DNA of 64,000 bases, taken from positions 1 through 64,000 of the forward strand of contig JADJVS010000002.1 of NCBI GenBank assembly GCA_016710465.1. Direction: 5' to 3'. This stretch comes from Sulfuritalea sp. GTDB lineage: Bacteria > Pseudomonadota > Gammaproteobacteria > Burkholderiales > Rhodocyclaceae. Below the pieces are notes generated by a model. It worked only from the letters and a program-made list of their open reading frames with translations. It ran no database searches and was not told the origin of the DNA. Of the stretch, positions 44,098 to 52,872 are shown one piece after another (within the stretch, counting starts at the first letter, position 1; each line of letters starts with the position of its first letter). The translations under genes were made by a program, and so were the position numbers.

Positions 44098-44580
44098 GTG
44101 GAGCGCATCACCATCTCGCTGGACGCCGAACTGGCGGCCGAGTTCGACCGCCTGATCGGCGAACGCGGTTACAAGAACCGCTCCGAAGCCATGCGCGACC
44201 TGCTGCGCGCGCATCTCGAACAGGCGCGGCGCCAGCGCGGCAAGGCCGGCCATTGCGTGGCCAACCTGTCCTATGTCTATAACCACCACGAGCGCGACCT
44301 CGCCGAGCGCCTGACCGCCTTGCAGCATGGCCAGCACGACCTCACCGTGGCCACCATGCATGCCCATCTCGATCACGAGAACTGCCTGGAAAGCGTGGTG
44401 CTGCGCGGGCCCACCGCCGCCGTGCGCGGCTTTGCCGACGCGCTGATCGCGGAACGCGGCGTGCGCCATGGGCAACTCAACCTGATCGACGTCGACGTGG
44501 ATTCCGGACGGGCGCACGGTCACGGTTACCGGCCCGTCGGCAGCAGCCACGGCCACCTGCATCTCAAGCCCAAGACCTGA
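44098..44580 (+). CDS. nikR: nickel-responsive repressor NikR
   Basis: Ribbon-helix-helix repressor that binds DNA when loaded with nickel. 160 residues: N-terminal RHH (ERITISLDAELAAEFDRLI, then YKNRSEAMRDLLR) and a C-terminal ACT-like metal domain. The high-affinity nickel ligands fit the family: His in LQHGQHDL, HAHLDHENC providing two His and the Cys. The tail is His-rich (GRAHGHGYRPVGSSHGHLH), which may bind extra metal. GTG start one base after the HD gene. A likely target is the operator at 46102-46132 before the nickel permease. Confidence 0.93.
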   Translation: MERITISLDAELAAEFDRLIGERGYKNRSEAMRDLLRAHLEQARRQRGKAGHCVANLSYVYNHHERDLAERLTALQHGQHDLTVATMHAHLDHENCLESVVLRGPTAAVRGFADALIAERGVRHGQLNLIDVDVDSGRAHGHGYRPVGSSHGHLHLKPKT

Positions 44581-44613
44581 GCGCTCGCCCAAAGGACCCC
44601 GGCGCGCCACCTT

Positions 44614-45258
44614 ATGCCCGACCTGGTCCCGGATCACCTCGTTCTCGCCGCGCGCGATCTCGATGCGGGTGCCGCCTGGCTGGAAAAGCACCTTGGCGCG
44701 GGGATGTCGCCCGGCGGCAAGCATCTCCGCATGGGCACGCACAATCGCCTGCTGGGTCTGGGCGAGGGTTTCTACCTGGAACTGATTGCCATCGATCCGC
44801 AGGCCACGCCACCGGGCCGGCCGCGCTGGTTCGATCTCGACCGCGACAGCCGCCTCGACTCCGACCGGCCGCGCCTGATCCACTGGGCGGCGCGGAGCGA
44901 GGATATCGTTGCCGACGCGGCGTCATGCCTGTTCGATCCTGGCGACATCCTGCCCATGGAGCGCGGCGACTACCGCTGGCGCATCAGCGTGCCCGGCGAT
45001 GGACATCTGCCCGGCGACGGCCTGCTGCCGACGCTGATCCAGTGGGATGTGCCCTTCCATCCCTCGCAGCGCCTTCCGGAATCAGGCTGCCGCTTGATGA
45101 AGCTGGAGGCCTTCCATCCCGATCCGGCTCCGCTCCGGGCCGCGCTGTCGTCGCTTGGGCTGGCCTCGCGCCTGGACCTGCATCCTGGGGTGGCGGACGA
45201 ACCCGCGCAACTGGTGGCCTACCTCAAGACCCCTCGCGGGCTCGTCGAGCTGGATTGA
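44614..45258 (+). CDS. VOC-superfamily glyoxalase-like protein
   Basis: A 214-residue soluble protein with a glyoxalase-like fold (PF13468 type): LVPDHLVLAARDLDAGAAWLEKHLG at the start gives the first metal-site His, and GEGFYLELIAID the Glu. The rest follows the two-module pattern of these proteins, with a further LHPG late in the chain. The function is not known. It follows nikR by 33 bp and converges head-on with the nickel permease gene, their stops directly adjoining. Confidence 0.8.
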   Translation: MPDLVPDHLVLAARDLDAGAAWLEKHLGAGMSPGGKHLRMGTHNRLLGLGEGFYLELIAIDPQATPPGRPRWFDLDRDSRLDSDRPRLIHWAARSEDIVADAASCLFDPGDILPMERGDYRWRISVPGDGHLPGDGLLPTLIQWDVPFHPSQRLPESGCRLMKLEAFHPDPAPLRAALSSLGLASRLDLHPGVADEPAQLVAYLKTPRGLVELD

Positions 45259-46080
45259 TCAGGCGGTGGCCTGCGCCGGCGGTGGCGTTTCGCGCGCCAG
45301 CAGCTTGCCAAGCACGAATGAGCCTGCAAGCAACCCGATCACGGCGCATCCCAGGATCAATTCCTTGCCTTCGTACCAAGCCGAGATGTCGGCATTCAGC
45401 CAGCGTGCCAGACCGAAGCCGGCCACGGAAAAGCTGATCCCCGCGACCATCAGCCCCATGACCCGCGAGGCGATGCGGGCGCGTTGGTCGGCCCGGCGCA
45501 GCAGGTGCGCAATCCACAAGCCGTTGATGCCGTCGGCCAGCAGCATGCCGAAGGTGAATGCCAAGCCCAGGGCCAGTGCGTGGGCGATGCCGCCATGCCG
45601 GGTGGCGGTGACGGCGAACAGGGTCGCCTGGCTCAGGGTGTCGAAGGACAGCGCGAACAGCGCGCCCACTGCCGCGATCGCCAGCGGGTGCGATGTCGCC
45701 TGCAGTCGGCGCAATAACCCGGCCTTGATGCCTATCGTCGCCACCATGTCGCCGGCGGGCGCGGTCAGCACGGCACGCAGGTTGAGGGCGCCGAGCAGGG
45801 TGAGGAAGGCGATGGATACCCAGGTGCCGAGGTCTTCCATCCATTCCGGTACCTGCCAATGTGTCGAGGCGTAGCCAACGCCAAGGGCGATCAGCATCAC
45901 CACTGCACCGTGGCCGAGGGAGAACAGCGACCCGCACCAGCGGGCGCGTCGCGGCGCCAGGCTCAGGTTGTAACGCGTCAGTCCGTCGATGGTGGCGAGG
46001 TGGTCGGCATCGAGGCCATGCTTGGCGCCCAGGATGAAAACAAGCGCCAGCAAGGCAAACCATTCGTTGGGCAGATCCAT
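45259..46080 (-). CDS. HoxN/NixA-type high-affinity nickel permease
   Basis: Inner-membrane nickel/cobalt importer of the NiCoT family, supplying the two hydrogenases. About eight helices; the signature is HGLDADHLATID (the family's HX4DH metal motif, residue ~22 of the short form), with further conserved LGHGAVVM and LFALSFDTLSQATLF. I chose the ATG at 46080 (MDLPNEWFALLA). A longer start at 46128 would place the first codons inside the NikR-like operator, so it is unlikely. Confidence 0.9.
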   Translation of the reverse strand: MDLPNEWFALLALVFILGAKHGLDADHLATIDGLTRYNLSLAPRRARWCGSLFSLGHGAVVMLIALGVGYASTHWQVPEWMEDLGTWVSIAFLTLLGALNLRAVLTAPAGDMVATIGIKAGLLRRLQATSHPLAIAAVGALFALSFDTLSQATLFAVTATRHGGIAHALALGLAFTFGMLLADGINGLWIAHLLRRADQRARIASRVMGLMVAGISFSVAGFGLARWLNADISAWYEGKELILGCAVIGLLAGSFVLGKLLARETPPPAQATA

Positions 46081-46101
46081 GATAGGGAACCGTGCTTGGG
46101 T

Positions 46102-46132
46102 TTGTATGAACTCTACGTGATTCCTCATACAA
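46102..46132. promoter_or_regulatory. NikR-like operator before the nickel permease
   Basis: TTGTATGA at 46102-46109 and TCATACAA at 46125-46132 form a perfect 8-bp inverted repeat separated by 15 bp. The GTATGA/TCATAC half-sites are those of the E. coli nik operator, where the spacer is 16. It ends 22 bp before the permease ATG, where a bound repressor would block transcription. Confidence 0.75.
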
Positions 46133-46152
46133 GTTCCATGCCGTAGGGGACG

Positions 46153-46221
46153 TTACCAATAGCCAACTCAAAAACATGAGCTTAGCGAACTTGTTGGCGT
46201 TGGCTTGTGATTAGTTGGTAA
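46153..46221. other. nested inverted repeat upstream of the helicase and permease genes
   Basis: Outer arms TTACCAA/TTGGTAA (46153-46159 and 46215-46221), middle arms AGCCAAC/GTTGGCT (46161-46167 and 46199-46205) and inner CTCA/TGAG. The three fold into one nested hairpin. It lies in the 296-bp gap 46081-46376 between the divergent permease and helicase genes. Nothing else is evident in 46222-46376. Confidence 0.45.
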
Positions 46222-46376
46222 TCATCTGCTCGTAGCGACTATCCATTCGCAGGGCCTGCCGGCCTATCGCCTCGGCGATCACGCCAATGCCTCCATCCCG
46301 ACATGCGCCGCTGACGGCGACGGACAGACGCCGCCGCTTGTGCTAACTTCGACCCCTTTGCCCAGACCTTTCTGGA

Positions 46377-49300
46377 ATGCCCACCGAGTCCACTTCCGCT
46401 GACCGCCTGCTCAATCTCGCGGGCGGCCATTTCAGCGCCGTAACGCTGCAGCGCGGCCGCCGCTATGCGCTTGACGGCCGGGTACGGATCAAGTCCGTCG
46501 AGGAACGAGCCGACGAAATCCATGTCGCCGCCGAAGTGCGGGGAACGCAGGACGAGCCCTACGACGTCGAGCTTTGGCTGGGCATGGATGGTCGCGGCGA
46601 GGTTACCGAAGTCGACGGCGTCTGCATGTGCCCCGTCGAGGAAGACTGCAAGCACATCGTCGCCGTGCTGCTGAAGCTTGAAGAAGCCGGTGCCGGGCAG
46701 GCCGCCCGACGGCCCGAAGCCCGCGCCGCGACGGATTTTCCGGAGCCCAGCGCGGCGGCCCTCGAGTGGCTGGGCGAACTCGCCGACCAGGCCAGCCCGC
46801 GCCAGGCGGTGGATCGCGCCGCCGCGCGGGTGCTCTACCTGTTACGTCCGGGCGATGCCCCCAGCCTCGGCGTGGCCCGCAGCCGGCCGCTGAAAAAGGG
46901 CGGCCAGGGCAAGCCGGCGGCCTATCGGCCACAGCCCTATGACCTCGTTGCCGGACGCGGTCAACGCGGCCCGGTGACGGACGCCGATATCGCGCCCCTC
47001 AGACTGTTCCTCGCACTGCAGGCCGGCGGCGGATATTTCTACAACGACGCGGTGGATCTCGCCGGAGAAACCGGCGGCCTGCTGCTGCGCCTGGCGCTGG
47101 CCACGGGCAATCTGCAGCTTGATGGACTGGTGGAAACGCCCCTGCGCCAGGGCCCCCCGGTCGAGGCGAGCTGGGTCTGGCGGCATGATGCACACGGCCT
47201 GCAGCGCCTGCATCTGGAATTGCCGGCACATCTCGAGGTGATTCCGACGCGTCCCGCCTTCTATCTGGATAGCGCCGGGCACGCCCTGGGGGAACTGCGA
47301 ACCGGCTTGGCGCCGCAATTGTTCGAGCATTTGATGCGCATTCCACCGCTGAACGAGGCCGATGTGATGCTGGTCACGCAGAGACTGGACCATCTGGCGC
47401 GATCCCGCGAACTGGCGCTGCCCCTGCCCGAAGTTCCGGAATCGGTTCCGGCCGGAACGCCGGTGCTGCGCCTGCGGCTGACCCGCGCCAGCTTCCGGCG
47501 TCTCGGTGTCGGCCGTATCGAGGAAAGGCTGGCGCTGGCCGTGCCATGGTTCGATTACCCCAATGGCGTCAGCGCGATGGGGGTCGAGGGTGGTGCGCCC
47601 TACCTGCGCCGGCGCCTGGACGACCGCTGGCAAACCTTGCAGCGCGACGCCGAGGCCGAAACCCGCGCTTGGGACCTGCTGCGAGCCGCCGGGTTGGAAA
47701 GCTGGCGGCGGCAGGCCGGGCACCAGCTTCTGGCCGAGGATGGCGTCGAAGGCCTGGTGCCGCATCGCAACGATGCCGTCGGTTGGCTTGGTTTCCTCGG
47801 CGAGGGCCTGCCCGAGCTCGAACGCCAGGGCGTGCAGGTGGAGATTGCCGAGGATTTTCCCTACACGATTGCCCAGGCCGACGACTGGTTCGTCGCCGTC
47901 GAGGAAAGCGTCGGCAGCGACTGGTTTGATCTCGACCTGGGCGTGGCCATCGGCGGCGATCGCATCAGCCTGGTCGCGCCGCTGCTGCGCCTGCTGCGCG
48001 AACAGCCGGATCTGGCGGGGCTGGTGCGAAGCCTCGACGAAAAACAAAGCTACCCGGTGGCGATCGACGAGCGGCGCATCCTGCCGGTGCCGGCCGGCCG
48101 GCTCAAGGCCTGGCTGTTGCCGCTGCTCGAATTCCTCGACGACGAGCGGCCGCGCCTGGCGCGCCACCACGCCGCCGCCCTGGCCGGCCTGGACGCGCTG
48201 CCCGCGCAATGGATAGGCGGTGAGGAATTGCGCGCGCTGGGACATCGCCTGCGCGATTTCCGCGGTATCGAGCACCGCCCGCCCGCGCCGGGTTTCACCG
48301 CGACGCTGCGGCCCTACCAGCAGGACGGCCTGGACTGGCTGCAGTTCCTGCGCGAATTCGGTCTTGCCGGGATACTCGCCGACGACATGGGCCTGGGCAA
48401 GACGGTGCAGACGCTGGCCCATTTGCACCTGGAAAAGCATTCGGGTCGCGCGGATCGGCCCAGCCTGGTGGTCGCCACCACCAGCCTGATGGCCAACTGG
48501 CGCAACGAAGCCGCGCAGTTCGCGCCCGACCTCAAGGTACTGACCCTGCACGGCAAGGATCGCAGCGAACTGTTCAGCGAGATCGGGCAGGCCGACGTGG
48601 TGCTGACCACCTATCCGTTGCTGGTGCGCGACCGCGAAACCCTGCTGGCGAGGGATTGGCATTTGCTGGTGATGGACGAGGCGCAGTTCATCAAGAATCC
48701 CAAGGCGCAGTCGCACCAGGTGGCGCGCCTGCTCAAGGCCCGCCATCGCCTGTCGCTGACCGGCACGCCGCTGGAAAACCACCTGGGCGAACTCTGGGCG
48801 CAGTTCGATTACCTGATGCCCGGACTGCTCGGCAGCGGCAAGCGCTTCACGCAGGTGTACCGCACGCCGATCGAAAAGCTCGGTGACGAAGAAATGCGCG
48901 CGCGACTGGGTGAGCGGGTGCGGCCCTTCCTGCTGCGACGGACCAAGGAGCAGGTCCTCAGCGACCTGCCGCCACGGACCGAGATGGTGCGCTGGGTGGA
49001 GATCGAGGGCGGCCAGCGCGACCTCTATGAATCCCTGCGCGTTGCCTTCGATCGCAAGCTGCGCCATGCCCTGGTGGAGCAGGGCGTTGGGCGCAGCCAG
49101 ATCATGATTTTCGATGCCTTGCTCAAGTTGCGGCAGATCTGCTGCGATCCGCGTCTGGTCAGGCTGCCTGCTGCCGAGACGCTGGTGAAGAAGGGCCATG
49201 CCCATTCCGCCAAGCTGGCCACGCTGATGGAAATGCTGGTCGAATTGCTCGACGAAGGACGCAAGGTGCTGCTGTTCTCGCAATTCACCTCGATGCTGGC

Positions 49301-49727
49301 CCTGATCGAAGCCGAGCTCGACAAGCTGGGAATCCCCTACGCCAAACTCACCGGCCAGACCCGCGACCGCGAAACGCCGATCGATGACTTCCAGAAGGGG
49401 CGCGTGCCGCTGTTCCTGATCAGCCTCAAGGCCGGCGGCACCGGACTCAATTTGACCGCCGCCGATACCGTGATCCATTACGACCCGTGGTGGAATCCGG
49501 CGGTCGAGGAGCAGGCGACGGCGCGCGCCCACCGCATCGGCCAGGACAAGCCGGTGTTCGTGTACAAGTTGATGACGCAGGGCACGGTCGAGGAAAAGAT
49601 ACTCGCGCTGCAGGATCGCAAGCGCGGTCTCGCCGATCAACTGATGCGCCAGGGTGGCGGCGGCACGGCGGGAGGCAACCTGCTGACCGCCAGCGATCTC
49701 GACGTGCTGTTCCAGCCCTTGGGCTAG
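46377..49727 (+). CDS. SWIM zinc-finger / SNF2-family helicase
   Basis: A 1,116-residue Swi2/Snf2-type ATPase of the bacterial HepA-like group. The N-terminal SWIM finger reads CMCPVEEDCKHIVAVLL (residues ~82-98); a middle domain of unknown fold spans ~150-640. The helicase core has motif I DDMGLGKTVQTLA, Ia VATTSLMANW, II MDEAQFIKN, III SLTGTPLENHLGELW, V LISLKAGGTGLNLTAADTV and VI ATARAHRIGQ. Such enzymes remodel protein-DNA or RNA polymerase complexes; the exact role is unknown. ATG at 46377. It stands alone, 67 bp before the GST gene. Confidence 0.92.
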   Translation: MPTESTSADRLLNLAGGHFSAVTLQRGRRYALDGRVRIKSVEERADEIHVAAEVRGTQDEPYDVELWLGMDGRGEVTEVDGVCMCPVEEDCKHIVAVLLKLEEAGAGQAARRPEARAATDFPEPSAAALEWLGELADQASPRQAVDRAAARVLYLLRPGDAPSLGVARSRPLKKGGQGKPAAYRPQPYDLVAGRGQRGPVTDADIAPLRLFLALQAGGGYFYNDAVDLAGETGGLLLRLALATGNLQLDGLVETPLRQGPPVEASWVWRHDAHGLQRLHLELPAHLEVIPTRPAFYLDSAGHALGELRTGLAPQLFEHLMRIPPLNEADVMLVTQRLDHLARSRELALPLPEVPESVPAGTPVLRLRLTRASFRRLGVGRIEERLALAVPWFDYPNGVSAMGVEGGAPYLRRRLDDRWQTLQRDAEAETRAWDLLRAAGLESWRRQAGHQLLAEDGVEGLVPHRNDAVGWLGFLGEGLPELERQGVQVEIAEDFPYTIAQADDWFVAVEESVGSDWFDLDLGVAIGGDRISLVAPLLRLLREQPDLAGLVRSLDEKQSYPVAIDERRILPVPAGRLKAWLLPLLEFLDDERPRLARHHAAALAGLDALPAQWIGGEELRALGHRLRDFRGIEHRPPAPGFTATLRPYQQDGLDWLQFLREFGLAGILADDMGLGKTVQTLAHLHLEKHSGRADRPSLVVATTSLMANWRNEAAQFAPDLKVLTLHGKDRSELFSEIGQADVVLTTYPLLVRDRETLLARDWHLLVMDEAQFIKNPKAQSHQVARLLKARHRLSLTGTPLENHLGELWAQFDYLMPGLLGSGKRFTQVYRTPIEKLGDEEMRARLGERVRPFLLRRTKEQVLSDLPPRTEMVRWVEIEGGQRDLYESLRVAFDRKLRHALVEQGVGRSQIMIFDALLKLRQICCDPRLVRLPAAETLVKKGHAHSAKLATLMEMLVELLDEGRKVLLFSQFTSMLALIEAELDKLGIPYAKLTGQTRDRETPIDDFQKGRVPLFLISLKAGGTGLNLTAADTVIHYDPWWNPAVEEQATARAHRIGQDKPVFVYKLMTQGTVEEKILALQDRKRGLADQLMRQGGGGTAGGNLLTASDLDVLFQPLG

Positions 49728-49794
49728 GTATTGTCATGTCAAAATCGCCGTCCCCCGAGCAAACGCCAATCCACACAGAGAGAGGAGAACCCCC

Positions 49795-50451
49795 ATGATG
49801 AAGCTTTACTACGGCCCCGGCGCCTGTTCCTTCGTGCCCCACGCGGCACTGGAAGTGATCAAGGCCGCCACTGGCGACGATTTCGAAACCCAGACCGTCA
49901 AGTTGCACAAGGGCGAGCAACGCACGCCCGAGTACCTGGCGCTGAACCCGCTGGGTCTGGTGCCGGTGCTGGTGGAGGACGGCAAGGCGCTGACCCAGAT
50001 CGTGGCGATCTGCGATTACCTCGACCGCCGTTTTCCGGCCGCCGGGCTGCTGCCCACCGACCCCTGGCAGCGAGCGCAGGCGCTATCCACCTTTGCCTGG
50101 ATGAACAACAGCGTGCATCCAACCTTCACCCACGTCTTCCGGCCGTCGAACTTCGCTTCCGGCGAGTCGGCACAGGAAGACGTCAAGGCCCTCGGTGTCG
50201 CCAAGTTCCGCGAGCACCTGGAACGCATCCAGTCCATGATCGCCCATGCCTCGCCCTGGCTGCTGGGCGAAAGCATTTCCTTCGTCGATTTCTATGCGCT
50301 GGTGTTCCTGCGCTGGGGCGGTTTCGCCAACATCGATCCGGCATCGCTACCGGCCTACAAGGCCTTCGTCGATCGTGTTGCCGCGCATCCCGCCGTGGCC
50401 TCGGCGATGGCGCGCGAAGGTATCAATCTGGATACCTTCAAGGCCAAGTAA
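49795..50451 (+). CDS. glutathione S-transferase family protein
   Basis: A 218-residue GST: thioredoxin-like N-domain (KLYYGPGACSFVPHAAL, with the Ser/Cys active-site region, then LNPLGLVPVLVEDG) and an all-helical C-domain with SISFVDFYALVFLRWGGF. Close to the beta-class GST pattern. The strong ribosome-binding site GAGAGGAGA precedes ATG ATG at 49795. It was probably transcribed alone or with the helicase. Substrates are not predictable. Confidence 0.9.
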   Translation: MMKLYYGPGACSFVPHAALEVIKAATGDDFETQTVKLHKGEQRTPEYLALNPLGLVPVLVEDGKALTQIVAICDYLDRRFPAAGLLPTDPWQRAQALSTFAWMNNSVHPTFTHVFRPSNFASGESAQEDVKALGVAKFREHLERIQSMIAHASPWLLGESISFVDFYALVFLRWGGFANIDPASLPAYKAFVDRVAAHPAVASAMAREGINLDTFKAK

Positions 50452-50560
50452 GCCGGAAGGCCGCGACGTCCGGTACGCCGCGGCTGTCCTCGACCTCCTG
50501 AAAGTCGATCGCGTGGCGCGGAGCGATGCCCGACCCGCCGGGAGGTTTAGCCTCGTGTGT

Positions 50561-50590
50561 TTGTAATAAATAAACGAATATTGTTATACT
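50561..50590 (+). promoter_or_regulatory. promoter of the chromate-resistance operon
   Basis: TTGTAA (50561-50566), an 18-bp AT-rich spacer and TATACT (50585-50590), 28 bp upstream of the chrB ATG. The AT-rich spacer is where a ChrB operator would be expected. Confidence 0.6.
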
Positions 50591-50618
50591 TGCTACATCT
50601 TCATTGGTGGTGGCAGGC

Positions 50619-51536
50619 ATGGAATACCTCGCGATGTTCGTCAGCCTGCCTTCGCGCCAGGGCGCGGGACGCATGCGCATCTGGCGCGGGCTGCGGGCGC
50701 TGGGTTGCGCCGCCCTGCGCGACGGCGTCTATCTCCTGCCCGAGACGCCAAGCCACGCGACGGCGCTGGCGGCAATGGCCGACGAGGTGGCGCACGCCGG
50801 TGGGACGGCGGACATCTATCGCCTGAGCGGCCGCGATGCCCGCCAGCAGGCGGAACTGCCGGCCCTGTTCGAGCGCGGCGACGAGTATTCGGCGCTGCTG
50901 AAGGCGGCAGCGGCTGCCGCAGCCGGCGATGGAAAAGCCCTGCGTGCGCTGCGCCGCGACCTGGCCAGGATCGCCGCGATCGATTTCTTTCCCGGCGAGG
51001 CCCAGCGTCAGGCCCGGGCGGCGCTCGCGGCCCTGGAAGCGGCATCAGGTGGCGAACCGATGGCGCGCGGCGGCGCGATTCGCCGTCTCGCCAGCGCCGA
51101 CTATCAGGGTCGCACCTGGGCCACGCGCAAGCACCTCTGGGTCGACCGCATGGCCTCGGCCTGGCTGATCCGCCGCTTCATCGATCGCAAGGCCGCGTTC
51201 GTTTGGCTGGACAATCCGAAGAAGTGCCCGAAGACCGCTCTGGGTTTTGATTTTGACGGCGCGGCCTTTACCCATATCGGCGGGCGCGTCAGCTTCGAGG
51301 TGCTCGCCGCCAGTTTTGGCCTCGACGCCGACCCCGCGCTGGTGAAGATCGCCGCGATCGTGCATTGCCTTGATGTCGGCGGCGTGCCGGTGGCCGAGGC
51401 GGCCGGCATCGAAGCCGTATTGGCCGGCCTGCGCGCCGCGTCCGAAGACGACGACAAACTGCTCACCGCTGCCGCGCGCGTTTTCGACGGCCTCTATCAC
51501 CACTACCACTACCAACAGGAGCCCACGAATGGCTGA
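50619..51536 (+). CDS. chrB: chromate-responsive regulator / chromate resistance protein ChrB
   Basis: A 305-residue protein with an N-terminal ChrB_N domain (MFVSLPSRQGAGRMRIWRGL, winged-helix-like) and a C-terminal chromate-resistance domain starting WATRKHLWVDRMASAWLIRRF, in which RPKxDR/VDR-type residues are conserved. In other bacteria ChrB controls chrA in response to chromate. ATG at 50619 (MEYLAMF); a TTG at 50604 could add five residues. It overlaps chrA by 8 bp. Confidence 0.88.
   Translation: MEYLAMFVSLPSRQGAGRMRIWRGLRALGCAALRDGVYLLPETPSHATALAAMADEVAHAGGTADIYRLSGRDARQQAELPALFERGDEYSALLKAAAAAAAGDGKALRALRRDLARIAAIDFFPGEAQRQARAALAALEAASGGEPMARGGAIRRLASADYQGRTWATRKHLWVDRMASAWLIRRFIDRKAAFVWLDNPKKCPKTALGFDFDGAAFTHIGGRVSFEVLAASFGLDADPALVKIAAIVHCLDVGGVPVAEAAGIEAVLAGLRAASEDDDKLLTAAARVFDGLYHHYHYQQEPTNG
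51081..51102 (-). repeat. interspersed 22-bp repeat, copy 8
   Basis: Minus strand AGTCGGCGCT-GGCG-AG-ACGGCG, in chrB (plus strand codes RRLASAD). All 22 bases are identical to copy 4 at 25196. Confidence 0.5.
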
Positions 51537-52866
51537 TTCCCAACTTGCCGTGCCGTCTGCGCCGACTTTCATGGAGGCCCTGCGCTTCTGGTTCAAGCTC
51601 GGTTTCATCAGCTTCGGCGGCCCGGCCGGGCAGATCGCGATCATGCACCAGGAGCTGGTCGAGCGCCGGCGCTGGATCTCCGAGCATCGTTTCCTGCATG
51701 CGCTCAACTACTGCATGTTGCTGCCGGGACCCGAGGCCTGCCAACTGGCGATCTACACCGGCTGGCTGCTGCACGGCTTGCGTGGCGGGCTGATGGCCGG
51801 CCTGCTGTTCTTCCTGCCGGCCTTTTTCCTGCTGTCGCTATTGGCCGGGCTGTATCTGGCCTTCGGCGACCTGCCGCTGGTGCAGGGCGTGTTTTACGGC
51901 ATCAAGCCGGCGGTGGTGGCGGTGGTGCTGTTCGCCGCCTGGCGCATCGGCTCGCGCGCGATCAAGAACGGCCTGCTGCTGGCGATCTCCGCCGCCGCCT
52001 TCGTCGGCATTTTCTTCTTCGACATCGGCTTTCCCTGGATCGTGCTGGCGGCCGGCATCCTCGGCGCCATCGGTGGCAAGCTGCTGCCGGCGAAGTTTTC
52101 CGGCGGTGGTGGTCATGGCGGCGGCCACAAGGGCTACGGCCCGGCGCTGATCGACGACGACACGCCGCCGCCGCCGCATGCGAAGTTCTCCCTGGCCAAG
52201 CTCGCCCTGACCACCTTTGCTTTCGTCGCCGTCGGCGCCGCAACGCTGCTGGCGCTGCGCGGCAATGGCGACCTCTACCACATGGGCGAGTTCTTCACCA
52301 AGGCGGCCTTCCTCACCATCGGCGGCGCCTATGCCGTGCTGCCCTACGTCTATCAGGGCGGCGTCGAGCAGTATGCCTGGCTCACCGGCCCGCAGATGAT
52401 GGATGGCCTGGCGCTGGGTGAAACCACGCCGGGGCCGCTGATCATGATCGTCACCTGGGTCGGCTACCTCGGCGGCGTGGCCAAGGCCGTGGCCGGCGGC
52501 GCCATCGCCTCGGGCCTGGCGGGTGCCGCGGTGGCGACCTTCTTCACCTTCCTCCCCAGCTTCCTGTTCATCATCGCCGGCGGTCCGCTGGTCGAGGCCT
52601 CGCGCGACGACATCAAATTCACCGCGCCGCTGACCGGCATCACCGCCGCCGTGGTCGGCGTGATCGTGAACCTCGCCGCCTTCTTCGCCTGGCATACCTT
52701 CTGGCCGCAGGCCACCGCCGCCGCGCCCTTCGGCGGCCCCTTCGAAGGCGTAGCCGTGCTGGTCGCCGCCGCCGCCTTCGTCGCGCTGTGGAAGTACAAG
52801 CAGGACATCATGAGGGTGATCGGTGTCTGCGCGCTGCTGGGTCTGGCGCTTTCGTTTGTGAGGTAA
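51529..52866 (+). CDS. chrA: chromate efflux transporter ChrA
   Basis: A 445-residue inner-membrane CHR-family protein of the long (two-domain) type, with about ten helices. Each half carries the family motif: FWFKLGFISFGGPAGQIAIMH with CMLLPGPEACQLAIYTGW in the first, and FFTKAAFLTIGGAYAVLPYV with LGETTPGPLIMIVTWVG in the second. A His/Gly-rich loop (GGGGHGGGHKG) joins the halves. It exports chromate, driven by the proton motive force. The start overlaps the end of chrB. Confidence 0.95.
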   Translation: MADSQLAVPSAPTFMEALRFWFKLGFISFGGPAGQIAIMHQELVERRRWISEHRFLHALNYCMLLPGPEACQLAIYTGWLLHGLRGGLMAGLLFFLPAFFLLSLLAGLYLAFGDLPLVQGVFYGIKPAVVAVVLFAAWRIGSRAIKNGLLLAISAAAFVGIFFFDIGFPWIVLAAGILGAIGGKLLPAKFSGGGGHGGGHKGYGPALIDDDTPPPPHAKFSLAKLALTTFAFVAVGAATLLALRGNGDLYHMGEFFTKAAFLTIGGAYAVLPYVYQGGVEQYAWLTGPQMMDGLALGETTPGPLIMIVTWVGYLGGVAKAVAGGAIASGLAGAAVATFFTFLPSFLFIIAGGPLVEASRDDIKFTAPLTGITAAVVGVIVNLAAFFAWHTFWPQATAAAPFGGPFEGVAVLVAAAAFVALWKYKQDIMRVIGVCALLGLALSFVR

Positions 52867-52872
52867 GCCGCG

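Noticed and set aside
46842..49640. A 932-codon open frame on the minus strand opposite the SNF2 helicase
   Set aside because: It mirrors the helicase codons in a GC-rich gene, has no family motif, and its composition (Gln/Arg/His-rich) is typical of an antisense shadow.
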